DNA of 64,000 nucleotides from SVTX01 sp964629615 (lineage in GTDB: Bacteria > Bacillota > Clostridia > Oscillospirales > CAG-272), in the NCBI GenBank assembly GCA_964629615.1, contig CAZVUD010000002.1, forward strand, positions 30,838-94,837, read 5' to 3'. The notes under the pieces are model-generated. The model saw nothing but the letters and a program-made list of their open reading frames with translations. It was not told where the DNA came from and did not search any database. Shown here one piece after another: positions 17,567 through 24,455 of the stretch (positions are counted from its first letter, which is position 1; every line of letters starts with the position of its first letter). Both the position numbers and the translations under genes were made by a program.

Positions 17567-18460
17567 TTAAGCCTCTGAAACATATGTAACTTCTTTTCCG
17601 AATGCCCATATTCCGATAACGCTCGGTCCTACCGATGCGCCGATGATGGGTCCGATATATCCTATCTCAATGTCGCGGCAGGGTATCTCACGCTTTACCA
17701 TTTCGGCTACCTCATTAAGCTCCTCTGCATCACAGTCTGAGTGCCAGAGATATATCGTCTGCTCTTCGGGGGAGGTGATGTTCTCCTTCATGAGAGATAT
17801 GCATTCCTTAATAGCCGCATTTCTGCCCTTGACCTTTTTGAATGCTGCCTGAGCACCGTGTGCATCTGCCATAAGTATGGGCTTTACTCCCATGAGGTTA
17901 CCAAAGAATGCAGATGTTGCGGATACACGTCCCGAGCGCTTGAGCGTGTCAAGGGAGTGCACGGTCGCAAATTCCAACACGTTATTGCGTATGGATGTTA
18001 TACGCTCGGCGATCTTGTCAGCCGAAACACCTTCCTTTGCCATTTTTGCCGCCTCAATAGCAAGCATGCCCTCGCCAATGGTAGCATTGAGTGCATCTAT
18101 GCAGTAGATCTTTGCCTCGGGATGCTCTTCCATAACTGCCTTTGCGGTAACAAAGCCCGTGTTCACCGAGCCGGACTGCTTGGAGGCACATCCGATGTAT
18201 ACTATATCATATCCGTTTTCAACGTATTTTGTAAATATTCCCTTAAATTCTTCAACAGAAACCTGTGCTGTGGTTATTCTTTTTCCGCTTCGGATCTTTT
18301 CATAGAGCTCGTGAGCTTCTTCCTCTGTCCATGTGAGAAGAGCAGGGGACTCCTGTCCGTCCTCTACCACAGACATTTTTGCGTAATCAATGTCATATTT
18401 GTCAAGTAACTTGCCGCTGAGGTCTGCACATGAATCCGTAATTATCTTTACGTTTCTCAT
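17567..18460 (-). CDS. DegV family fatty-acid-binding protein (FakB-like)
   Basis: DegV/FakB proteins bind one fatty acid in a buried tunnel and present its carboxylate to FakA. The 297-residue product shows TDSCADLS at the N-terminus, TTAQVSVEEF, YIGCASKQSGSVN, HSLDTLKRSGRVSA and the C-terminal GYIGPIIGASVGPSVIG. ATG 18460 is chosen because AAGGAG lies 7 nt upstream; an in-frame start eight codons earlier has no ribosome site. The late motif usually reads GAHxGPG, with a His that helps bind the carboxylate; here it is GASVGPS, a Ser substitution. It is the first gene of the operon that includes fakA and plsY. Confidence 0.88.
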   Translation of the reverse strand: MRNVKIITDSCADLSGKLLDKYDIDYAKMSVVEDGQESPALLTWTEEEAHELYEKIRSGKRITTAQVSVEEFKGIFTKYVENGYDIVYIGCASKQSGSVNTGFVTAKAVMEEHPEAKIYCIDALNATIGEGMLAIEAAKMAKEGVSADKIAERITSIRNNVLEFATVHSLDTLKRSGRVSATSAFFGNLMGVKPILMADAHGAQAAFKKVKGRNAAIKECISLMKENITSPEEQTIYLWHSDCDAEELNEVAEMVKREIPCRDIEIGYIGPIIGASVGPSVIGIWAFGKEVTYVSEA

Positions 18461-18580
18461 AATAATTTCTCCTTCTCTTGCCAATCAAGTTAGAACGTAA
18501 ATGTAAGAAAATAATCAAAATAACATATTTTCTCATTTTACAAATGTATTATATTATTTTAAAATAAACTGAAAAGAAAC

Positions 18581-18623
18581 AAATATCGGCAAGATGTAAA
18601 AAAATCACATCTTGCCGATATTT
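18581..18623 (-). terminator. Terminator after the histidine kinase gene
   Basis: A perfect 17-bp inverted repeat (18581-18597 with 18607-18623, core CGGCAAGATGT) lies 6 nt beyond the kinase stop. The downstream T-rich stretch on the minus strand is interrupted (TTTCTTTT). Confidence 0.82.
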
Positions 18624-18629
18624 GTCGCA

Positions 18630-19724
18630 TCAAGCTTGCTTTTTTGGCAGTGTTACCGAAAATGAAGTGATGCCGTTTTCGCTTTTTACTCTTATAGAGC
18701 CTCTGTGAAGCTCTACGACACGCTTTACTATTGCAAGTCCGATGCCGTTGCCCTGCGTGTAGTGGGATTCATCCGCCTGATAGAATTTGGTAAATATCTT
18801 TTTTTGCTTTTCTATCGGAATATCCGTGCCTGTGTTGCTGATCTTTACGCACAGCATGTTGCCGAGATCTGTTATATCAAGTGCAACAGTTCCGCACCTC
18901 GGGACAAATTTTACCGCGTTGTCCACGAGATTTATCCACACCTGCTTTAAAAGCTCTGCAGATGCCTCTATATCATATTCATCAAAATCAAGCTGGAGAT
19001 CTATGTTTTTGCAAGCCCATTTTTCTTCCAGAAGGAGCACGGCAGATCTCACCTGCTCTGAAAGATTGAATACCGTTACATCAGTAAGTATGGTCTGGTT
19101 TTCCACCTTTGTCAGATTAAGCACATTGGATGCCATGCTTGAGAGCCTGATGGTCTCCTCGCGTATGGATTTTAAATACAGCTGAGTCTGCTCCTCTGTG
19201 AGATTGCCCTTCGACAGGAGGTTTGCAAATCCATTTATGGATACTATCGGGGTCTTGAACTCATGTGAGAAGTTGTTTATAAAGTCGTTTCTGAGAAGCT
19301 CTGTGTTTTCAAGCTCGCCTGCCATGGTGTTAAAGCTTTCCGTCAGCTCCTTGGCGGCGGGATGTGAGCCTATTATGTTGCCGAATTTGAGCCGCACCTT
19401 GAAGTTTCCTGCGGCAAGGGCGTTCATTTTGTTTATCAGCTCATTTACGGGGCGCAAAGGAATACGCGCGCTGAAATATGCAATTGTTCCGCCGATTATA
19501 AAGCTGGATAAGCACATGAACAGTATGACGCTCTTCAGGTCAAGATTTCCGTCTCCGCCCTCAAGCACACCTGCCTTTTGCAATATACTGAGAGTAATTG
19601 CGGTGAGCAGCATGGCGGATATGATTATCAGAAATACGAATATGGACAAGACCAACGTAAGTGATGTTCTTGAGGTTTTTTCTTTTATTCTTGAAAAATT
19701 GTCGGAAGAATTCTTTTTGCTCAT
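18630..19724 (-). CDS. Sensor histidine kinase
   Basis: A 364-residue membrane histidine kinase. Two hydrophobic helices (about 24-50 and 65-87) flank a very short extracellular loop, so it probably senses membrane state or partner proteins rather than a soluble ligand. A HAMP linker follows (about 88-140). The HisKA box FINNFSHEFKTP carries the phospho-accepting His, and the ATPase domain shows NLVDNAVKF (N box), KISNTGTDIP and GNGIGLAIVK (G boxes). Its start overlaps the response regulator stop by 4 nt, making an obvious two-gene system. The signal is not predictable from sequence. Confidence 0.92.
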   Translation of the reverse strand: MSKKNSSDNFSRIKEKTSRTSLTLVLSIFVFLIIISAMLLTAITLSILQKAGVLEGGDGNLDLKSVILFMCLSSFIIGGTIAYFSARIPLRPVNELINKMNALAAGNFKVRLKFGNIIGSHPAAKELTESFNTMAGELENTELLRNDFINNFSHEFKTPIVSINGFANLLSKGNLTEEQTQLYLKSIREETIRLSSMASNVLNLTKVENQTILTDVTVFNLSEQVRSAVLLLEEKWACKNIDLQLDFDEYDIEASAELLKQVWINLVDNAVKFVPRCGTVALDITDLGNMLCVKISNTGTDIPIEKQKKIFTKFYQADESHYTQGNGIGLAIVKRVVELHRGSIRVKSENGITSFSVTLPKKQA

Positions 19725-20401
19725 ATCTTTTTCACCGCCTTGTATCCGAGTCCGCGCACAGACTCTATCTCAAATTCGCTCCATCCCTCAAATCTCTTGC
19801 GCAGCCTGCCTATATGAACGGTAACGGTCTCCCAGCCTGTTTCACTGTCAGCGCCCCATATCTCGTCCATGAGCTGTATACGGGTAAATATCTTTCCGGG
19901 GTATGACAAGAGCTTATAGAGAAGCATGAATTCCTTCTGCGGCAATTCCTGCACCTCATCTCCGCGCTTTACCGTGAGAGAATCGTAGTCTATGACAACG
20001 TCGCCCAGCGTGATCTTACGCTCTGTTGCGATCTGCGCTCTGCGCAAAAGTGCTTTTATGCGGAATATCATCTCTTCGTCGTCTATGGGCTTTGTGATAT
20101 AGTCGTCAGTGCCTGCGGCAAAGCCCAAGTGCTTGTCTATCGGGAGCTGCTTTGCGGACACCATAAGGACGGGGAGATCATTATTGCTGTCGCGCAGAGC
20201 CCTTGTAAATTCATATCCGTCCATGTTGGGCATCATAACGTCAAGCACGGCGAGATCTATATGCTCTCGCTCTAAAACATTCATGGCTTCAGCACCGTCG
20301 CATGCGGTAGATACCGTATATCCCGCTCTTTCAAGCACAGCCTGAAGATAGAGCCTTGTATTTTTGTCATCATCCGCTACTAAAATGTGGAACACCTGCA
20401 T
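19721..20401 (-). CDS. OmpR-family response regulator
   Basis: A 226-residue regulator with a receiver domain (acidic triad VADDDKN, phospho-acceptor Asp in LAVLDVMMPNMDGYE, Ser in MVSAKQ, Lys in YITKPIDDEE) and a winged-helix DNA-binding domain (QELPQKEFMLLYKLL, then VTVHIGRLRKRFE and SVRGLGYKAV). It is the partner of the overlapping kinase. ATG 20401 is preferred; a GTG one codon upstream is also possible, and the GAGAGG ribosome site lies unusually close to both. The target genes are unknown. Confidence 0.92.
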   Translation of the reverse strand: MQVFHILVADDDKNTRLYLQAVLERAGYTVSTACDGAEAMNVLEREHIDLAVLDVMMPNMDGYEFTRALRDSNNDLPVLMVSAKQLPIDKHLGFAAGTDDYITKPIDDEEMIFRIKALLRRAQIATERKITLGDVVIDYDSLTVKRGDEVQELPQKEFMLLYKLLSYPGKIFTRIQLMDEIWGADSETGWETVTVHIGRLRKRFEGWSEFEIESVRGLGYKAVKKI

Positions 20402-20535
20402 CACCTCTCAAAAAACAATTAACATTAATATCATATTATATTTCTGTAAACTGAAAATAAACATGTCGTACTTAAATATTAACACATATTTATGTCTAAC
20501 TTAAAAACAAATCTGCATTTTTTGATATTTTACAT

Positions 20536-20573
20536 AAAAAAAGTACGGCAACGCTCTTGGCGTTACCGTACTT
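20536..20573 (-). terminator. Terminator after htpG
   Basis: A 13-bp stem (20541-20553 with 20561-20573). The single C/A mismatch on the plus strand becomes a G-U pair in minus-strand RNA, which supports use in that direction. A T-run (minus strand) follows at once. It lies 10 nt beyond the htpG stop. Confidence 0.9.
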
Positions 20574-20583
20574 GCTGATAATA

Positions 20584-22485
20584 TTATTCAAGCATGAGCT
20601 TGCAGATAAGTCTGCTGACCTCAGCGGGATCTTCTATGCTGAGACCGCTGATGAGCCTTGTGTTTGAGTAGAGAAGCTTTGCATAATCGGCAAGCTTTTC
20701 CTCGTCATTTTCGTAAAGGTCATTCAGCTTTTGAGCTATCGGGTGATCTGCATTTATCTCAAGCACGAGCTCGGCTTTGATGCCTGTATTCTCGTTTCCG
20801 GGATTCTTGCTCAGCACCTTTTCCATGTTGGCAGAGAGCATGCCCTCACTTGACAGACAAGCGGCGTGATCCTTGAGAGCTCCCGTGAAGCGAACGGAGC
20901 TTACTGCACCTCCGAGATCCTCCTTGATCTTATTCAGCATGTCCTTGCATCTTTCATTTTTGCTCTTGATCTTTTCCTTTTCTTCATCTGTGGATATGTC
21001 GAGGCTGTCGTTGCATACGTTGGCAAATTCCTTTTCAGAGTATGTTCTGAGCATCTGAAGTGCGAATTCATCCACGTCCTCGGTGAGATACAGCACCTCA
21101 AATCCGCGAGATACCACAGATTCTACCTGAGGCAAAAGCGATATCTTTTCTATGCTGTCGCCCGATGCAAAGTAGATCTTCTTCTGATCCTCCTTCATGC
21201 GAGATACATATTCCTTAAGCGTGACGGGCTTGCCTTCGTAAGACGACTTGAACATTATAAGATCCTTAAGCACATCCTTGTTTGCGCCGTAATCGCTGTA
21301 TATACCCCATTTGAGCTGTGTGCCGAAGCTCTCGTAGAATTTTTCGTACTTTTCACGTTCGTTTTCAAGCATCTTTGAGAGCTCGCTTGCTATCTTCTTT
21401 TCAACTGCCTTTGCTATGCTCTTAAGCTGGCGGTCGTGCTGGAGCATCTCACGGGATATGTTTAGTGAGAGGTCGGAGCTGTCAACAAGTCCGCGAACAA
21501 AGCTGAAATAGTCGGGGAGCAGATCCTTGCAGCGGTCCATGATGAGCACGCCGCTGGAATAGAGCTGAAGTCCCTTTTCGTAATCTCTGCTGTAATAGTT
21601 GTAGGGTGCGCGTGAAGGGATAAACAGCAGGGAACGGAAGTTGGAAACGCCCTCTGTCTTTTGTCTAATGACCTTTATGGGGTCTTCCCAATCATAGAAC
21701 TTTTCCTTGTAGAAATTGTTGTATTCCTCTTCGCTGACGTCCTTCGGATCCTTTTTCCAGAGAGGGATCATGCTGTTGAGCACCTCGTCCTCAACCACGC
21801 TCTCATATTCATCCTCGGCGCCTTCCTTGAGCTTCTCTGTGCTTGTCAGCATCTTTATGGGATAGTGAATATAGTCGCTGTATTTCTTTACGAGCATGCG
21901 TATCTCATAGTCTTCAAGATAGAGGGAATACTTTTCGTCCTCTGTGTCCTCCTTAAGATACAGAGTGATGACAGTGCCTGCATCATCCTTTTCACAAGCT
22001 TCAATGGTGTAGCCGTCAGCTCCCTCGGATTCCCATCTGTATGCTTCGTCAGATCCGTGTGCACGGCTCTCAACGGTTATCTTGTCGGCTACCATAAATG
22101 CGGAGTAGAATCCAACACCGAACTGACCTATTATGTCGATGTTTTCCTTGTCCTTGTCCTTGTTTTCGGGATCGCTCTTGAAATCGAATGAGCCGCTCTT
22201 TGCGATAGTGCCGAGATTGTTTTCAAGCTCCTCGCGTGTCATACCGCATCCGTTATCTTTAATTGTGAGAGTGCGTCTTATCTTGTCGGCTGTGAGCCTG
22301 ATCTCAAGATCGTCGTGAGAAAGCTTTACCGAATCATCGGTAAGGGATCTGAAATAGAGCTTGTCAAGCGCGTCGCTTGCGTTTGATATAAGCTCACGCA
22401 AAAATATCTCCTTGTGCGTATAGATGGAGTTTACCATCATGTCAAGCAATTTTTTTGATTCTGTTTTAAATTGGATCTTTTCCAT
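20584..22485 (-). CDS. htpG: Chaperone HtpG (bacterial Hsp90)
   Basis: HtpG is the ATP-dependent dimeric Hsp90 chaperone of the cytosol. The 633-residue protein has the GHKL ATPase N-domain: LRELISNASDALDKL, then IKDNGCGMTREEL, GTIAKSGSFDF and IGQFGVGFYSAFMVAD. The middle domain includes SREMLQHDRQLK with the catalytic-loop Arg/Gln region. A C-terminal dimerisation domain follows, and the eukaryotic MEEVD tail is absent as expected. Length is normal. It lies 58 nt downstream of the MarR regulator gene in the same direction, so it may share its promoter. Confidence 0.96.
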   Translation of the reverse strand: MEKIQFKTESKKLLDMMVNSIYTHKEIFLRELISNASDALDKLYFRSLTDDSVKLSHDDLEIRLTADKIRRTLTIKDNGCGMTREELENNLGTIAKSGSFDFKSDPENKDKDKENIDIIGQFGVGFYSAFMVADKITVESRAHGSDEAYRWESEGADGYTIEACEKDDAGTVITLYLKEDTEDEKYSLYLEDYEIRMLVKKYSDYIHYPIKMLTSTEKLKEGAEDEYESVVEDEVLNSMIPLWKKDPKDVSEEEYNNFYKEKFYDWEDPIKVIRQKTEGVSNFRSLLFIPSRAPYNYYSRDYEKGLQLYSSGVLIMDRCKDLLPDYFSFVRGLVDSSDLSLNISREMLQHDRQLKSIAKAVEKKIASELSKMLENEREKYEKFYESFGTQLKWGIYSDYGANKDVLKDLIMFKSSYEGKPVTLKEYVSRMKEDQKKIYFASGDSIEKISLLPQVESVVSRGFEVLYLTEDVDEFALQMLRTYSEKEFANVCNDSLDISTDEEKEKIKSKNERCKDMLNKIKEDLGGAVSSVRFTGALKDHAACLSSEGMLSANMEKVLSKNPGNENTGIKAELVLEINADHPIAQKLNDLYENDEEKLADYAKLLYSNTRLISGLSIEDPAEVSRLICKLMLE

Positions 22486-22543
22486 GTTAATATATCTCCT
22501 TTATTTGATCTCATTTAAATATCTGTCACTATTTAAGGATATT

Positions 22544-22981
22544 TCATCCTTTGATGATCTTGTTTATGTTTTCGTTCATGAGCTTGAAGCATCTTTCAAG
22601 CACCTCGTGATCCTCCTTGCTTATTCCGCAGAGCACATTGTCGGCGAACTTATCCTGAAGCTCATGCCCGTATGTGATTATATCCTCTGCCTTTTTAGTT
22701 GTCACGAGCGCATCCTTACGTCTGTCGCCCTTGATGCTCCTGCGCTCTAAGTAGCCTTCGTTTACCAGCCTTTCCACATGTGTGGAAACTATCGCGCGCT
22801 TAAGCCCTCTTATCTCGCATATGTCTGCCGCGGTGACATCGCCGTTACAGCTGGAGATGAAGAGAAGTATGCTGAGTGCGGTGTGCGGAAGCTCTGTCAT
22901 GTCGCACAGCGGCTTCAGAGAGATCTCGTGAGCCAATGCTATTTTCTTTGCGTGAGAATTCATTTCATGAATATTTATCAT
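22544..22981 (-). CDS. MarR-family transcriptional regulator
   Basis: A 145-residue winged-helix regulator. Helical dimerisation ends flank the DNA-binding core GDVTAADICEIRGLKRAIVS (recognition helix) and the wing RRSIKGDRRKDALVTTKKA, whose DRR-type turn is typical of MarR. MarR proteins are usually ligand- or redox-responsive repressors that control their own gene. Here a perfect palindrome lies just after the predicted transcription start of its promoter, a strong sign of autoregulation. The nearest downstream gene is htpG, which could be under the same control. Confidence 0.88.
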   Translation of the reverse strand: MINIHEMNSHAKKIALAHEISLKPLCDMTELPHTALSILLFISSCNGDVTAADICEIRGLKRAIVSTHVERLVNEGYLERRSIKGDRRKDALVTTKKAEDIITYGHELQDKFADNVLCGISKEDHEVLERCFKLMNENINKIIKG

Positions 22982-23003
22982 TTACTCACCACCTAAAATA
23001 ATT

Positions 23004-23017
23004 GTTCAATATTGAAC
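23004..23017. promoter_or_regulatory. Perfect 14-bp palindromic operator (likely MarR site)
   Basis: GTTCAATATTGAAC is its own reverse complement. It lies 8 nt downstream of the minus-strand -10 box of the marR promoter, close to the expected transcription start, where a bound repressor would block polymerase. Confidence 0.72.
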
Positions 23018-23025
23018 TATATGAT

Positions 23026-23054
23026 ATTATACATTCTTTTTTTGAATATGTCAA
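23026..23054 (-). promoter_or_regulatory. Consensus sigma-A promoter for marR (and possibly htpG)
   Basis: Minus strand: TTGACA (23049-23054), a 17-nt spacer, TATAAT (23026-23031). The perfect match to consensus suggests a strong promoter that needs repression. Confidence 0.85.
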
Positions 23055-23136
23055 GATGTTTTTTGAAATTTTTTTAAAATGTTGTGATAATGTGATTTTC
23101 AGTGTCAAAAAAATCAGGATAAATTTGTCATATCGG

Positions 23137-23165
23137 TTGCAATTTCGGAAATATTGTGATATAAT
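23137..23165 (+). promoter_or_regulatory. Sigma-A promoter for the DUF308 gene
   Basis: TTGCAA (23137-23142), a 17-nt spacer and TATAAT (23160-23165), 35 nt before the ATG at 23201. It diverges from the marR promoter. Confidence 0.78.
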
Positions 23166-23200
23166 TAGCCTGTAAAAATCAAAAAAAGGAGTTGTGTACA

Positions 23201-23659
23201 ATGCAAAAGAAAACAAATTCCGAGCTTTTTTCATCCATACTGTACATTGTTATAGGTGTTCTTTTGGTGATATTCCGTTCGCAGACGCTTAATTGGGCTA
23301 TGACCATTGCAGGTCTTTTCTTCGTAGTTTCAGGTGCGCTTGAGCTTTATAAGAAGAATTGGACAGGCGGCGCTGTAAGCCTCATCATAGGTATTGCCAT
23401 CATAGTACTTGGTTGGACTGCTGTTACAATAGTATTGCTCGTTCTCGGCATACTTATTGCGATCAAGGGCGTTCTTGCTCTCGTTGACGTGTTCAAGAGA
23501 GATAACAAAAATGCGCTCGACATAGTTTTCCCCGTGCTCACTGTAGCTGTGGGACTTATGCTCGCATTCGGAAACGGACTTGATGTTATGATAATCATAG
23601 TTGGCGTATTGCTCGCGATAGACGGTGCTATCGGTCTTGCAGGCGCACTTAAAAAATAA
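23201..23659 (+). CDS. DUF308 (HdeD-like) six-helix membrane protein
   Basis: A 152-residue integral membrane protein, almost entirely hydrophobic, with about six helices in the HdeD/DUF308 pattern: pairs of helices separated by short polar turns such as LELYKKNWTGG and DVFKRDNKN. HdeD in E. coli is linked to acid resistance, but the biochemical role of the family is unknown. ATG 23201 lies 9 nt after AAAGGAG; a TTG three codons upstream overlaps that ribosome site and is rejected. It is transcribed divergently from marR and could be part of the same regulatory response. Confidence 0.82.
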   Translation: MQKKTNSELFSSILYIVIGVLLVIFRSQTLNWAMTIAGLFFVVSGALELYKKNWTGGAVSLIIGIAIIVLGWTAVTIVLLVLGILIAIKGVLALVDVFKRDNKNALDIVFPVLTVAVGLMLAFGNGLDVMIIIVGVLLAIDGAIGLAGALKK

Positions 23660-23673
23660 GAGAACATGACAAT

Positions 23674-23716
23674 TCGGCAGTCTCTGCATTTTATGCGTGA
23701 CTGCCGATATGTATTA
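23674..23716 (+). terminator. Probable terminator after the DUF308 gene
   Basis: A 9-bp stem TCGGCAGTC (23674-23682) pairs with 23699-23707 across a 16-nt loop. The following T-rich tract is imperfect, so termination may be partial. Confidence 0.6.
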
Positions 23717-23738
23717 TTTTGATTTGAGGTGATCTTAT

Positions 23739-24209
23739 ATGAAACGCGCTCTTATACTGCTCATCTGCATGTCGGTGCTGTGCCTCTCGTCGTGTGCAGG
23801 GCGGCACGATTCATCATCTGATACCTTTTATACGGGCACGCTCTATACCGAGAGCGAGAGCTTGACTGACACAGATACAGATACAATTGTCGGGGATACA
23901 TCCATATCTGACGAGACAGGCGAGTATATTGAGGCGCGTGTGCTGAGGGTCTTGAATTTTACATCGCGTGTAAAGGCAGGGGACAATGTTACATTGAAGC
24001 TCTCGGGATATAAGAATACACGGTATGACATATATGTCTATTACTCAAAAAGTCCCTCAAACGATTCTGCTCTTCATCCCAAAATGAGCGATGGAGAAGG
24101 AATTATCGCGTGGACGTGGGATGTGCCGTCAAGCGTCAGGGCAGGTATGCGCAAGATATGTATAATCGGCGGCGGTGAGATACTTACGGTCTATCTTGAT
24201 ATAATATAG
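23739..24209 (+). CDS. Small hypothetical lipoprotein
   Basis: A 156-residue exported lipoprotein of unknown function. It has a signal peptide with lipobox LSSC (Cys19), then a Ser/Thr/Asp-rich tether (about 24-60), then a compact beta-strand domain of about 90 residues (RVKAGDNVTLKLSGYKNTRY onward, ending in VYLDII) that looks like an Ig-like or carbohydrate-binding sandwich. No catalytic motif is seen. GAGGTGATC precedes the ATG. It has its own terminator downstream. Confidence 0.72.
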   Translation: MKRALILLICMSVLCLSSCAGRHDSSSDTFYTGTLYTESESLTDTDTDTIVGDTSISDETGEYIEARVLRVLNFTSRVKAGDNVTLKLSGYKNTRYDIYVYYSKSPSNDSALHPKMSDGEGIIAWTWDVPSSVRAGMRKICIIGGGEILTVYLDII

Positions 24210-24274
24210 AAAATATCGGAACGTATAGGACAGTGCTCTTATCGGAGAATTTAAAATAGGGGTAATGATGTATT

Positions 24275-24322
24275 AAGAGAGCGTAATGCGGAATCAAAAT
24301 TCCGCAAAACGCTCTCTTTTCT
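24275..24322 (+). terminator. Rho-independent terminator after the small lipoprotein gene
   Basis: A two-tier hairpin: outer stem AAGAGAGCGT (24275-24284 with 24309-24318) and inner stem TGCGGAA (24287-24293 with 24300-24306), followed by a T-run. Confidence 0.85.
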
Positions 24323-24392
24323 ATTTTCCATGAGTGATGTTATTTGCCGAGGCAAAGAGTGATGTTGCTCCGATATTTTTAGCTTCAAAGCC

Positions 24393-24421
24393 TTTACAAA
24401 ATATGCTTTATATGGTATAAT
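24393..24421 (+). promoter_or_regulatory. Sigma-A promoter for the CHAP surface protein
   Basis: TTTACA (24393-24398), a 17-nt spacer and TATAAT (24416-24421), 34 nt before the ATG. Confidence 0.8.
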
Positions 24422-24455
24422 TACCGTAGAATGGAATATTTTTTCGGAGGACTAC

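Noticed and set aside
14600..18460. A carotenoid synthesis cluster based on the CrtI-like gene
   Set aside because: No phytoene synthase, GGPP synthase or other carotenoid gene is present; the neighbours point to fatty-acid and phospholipid metabolism.
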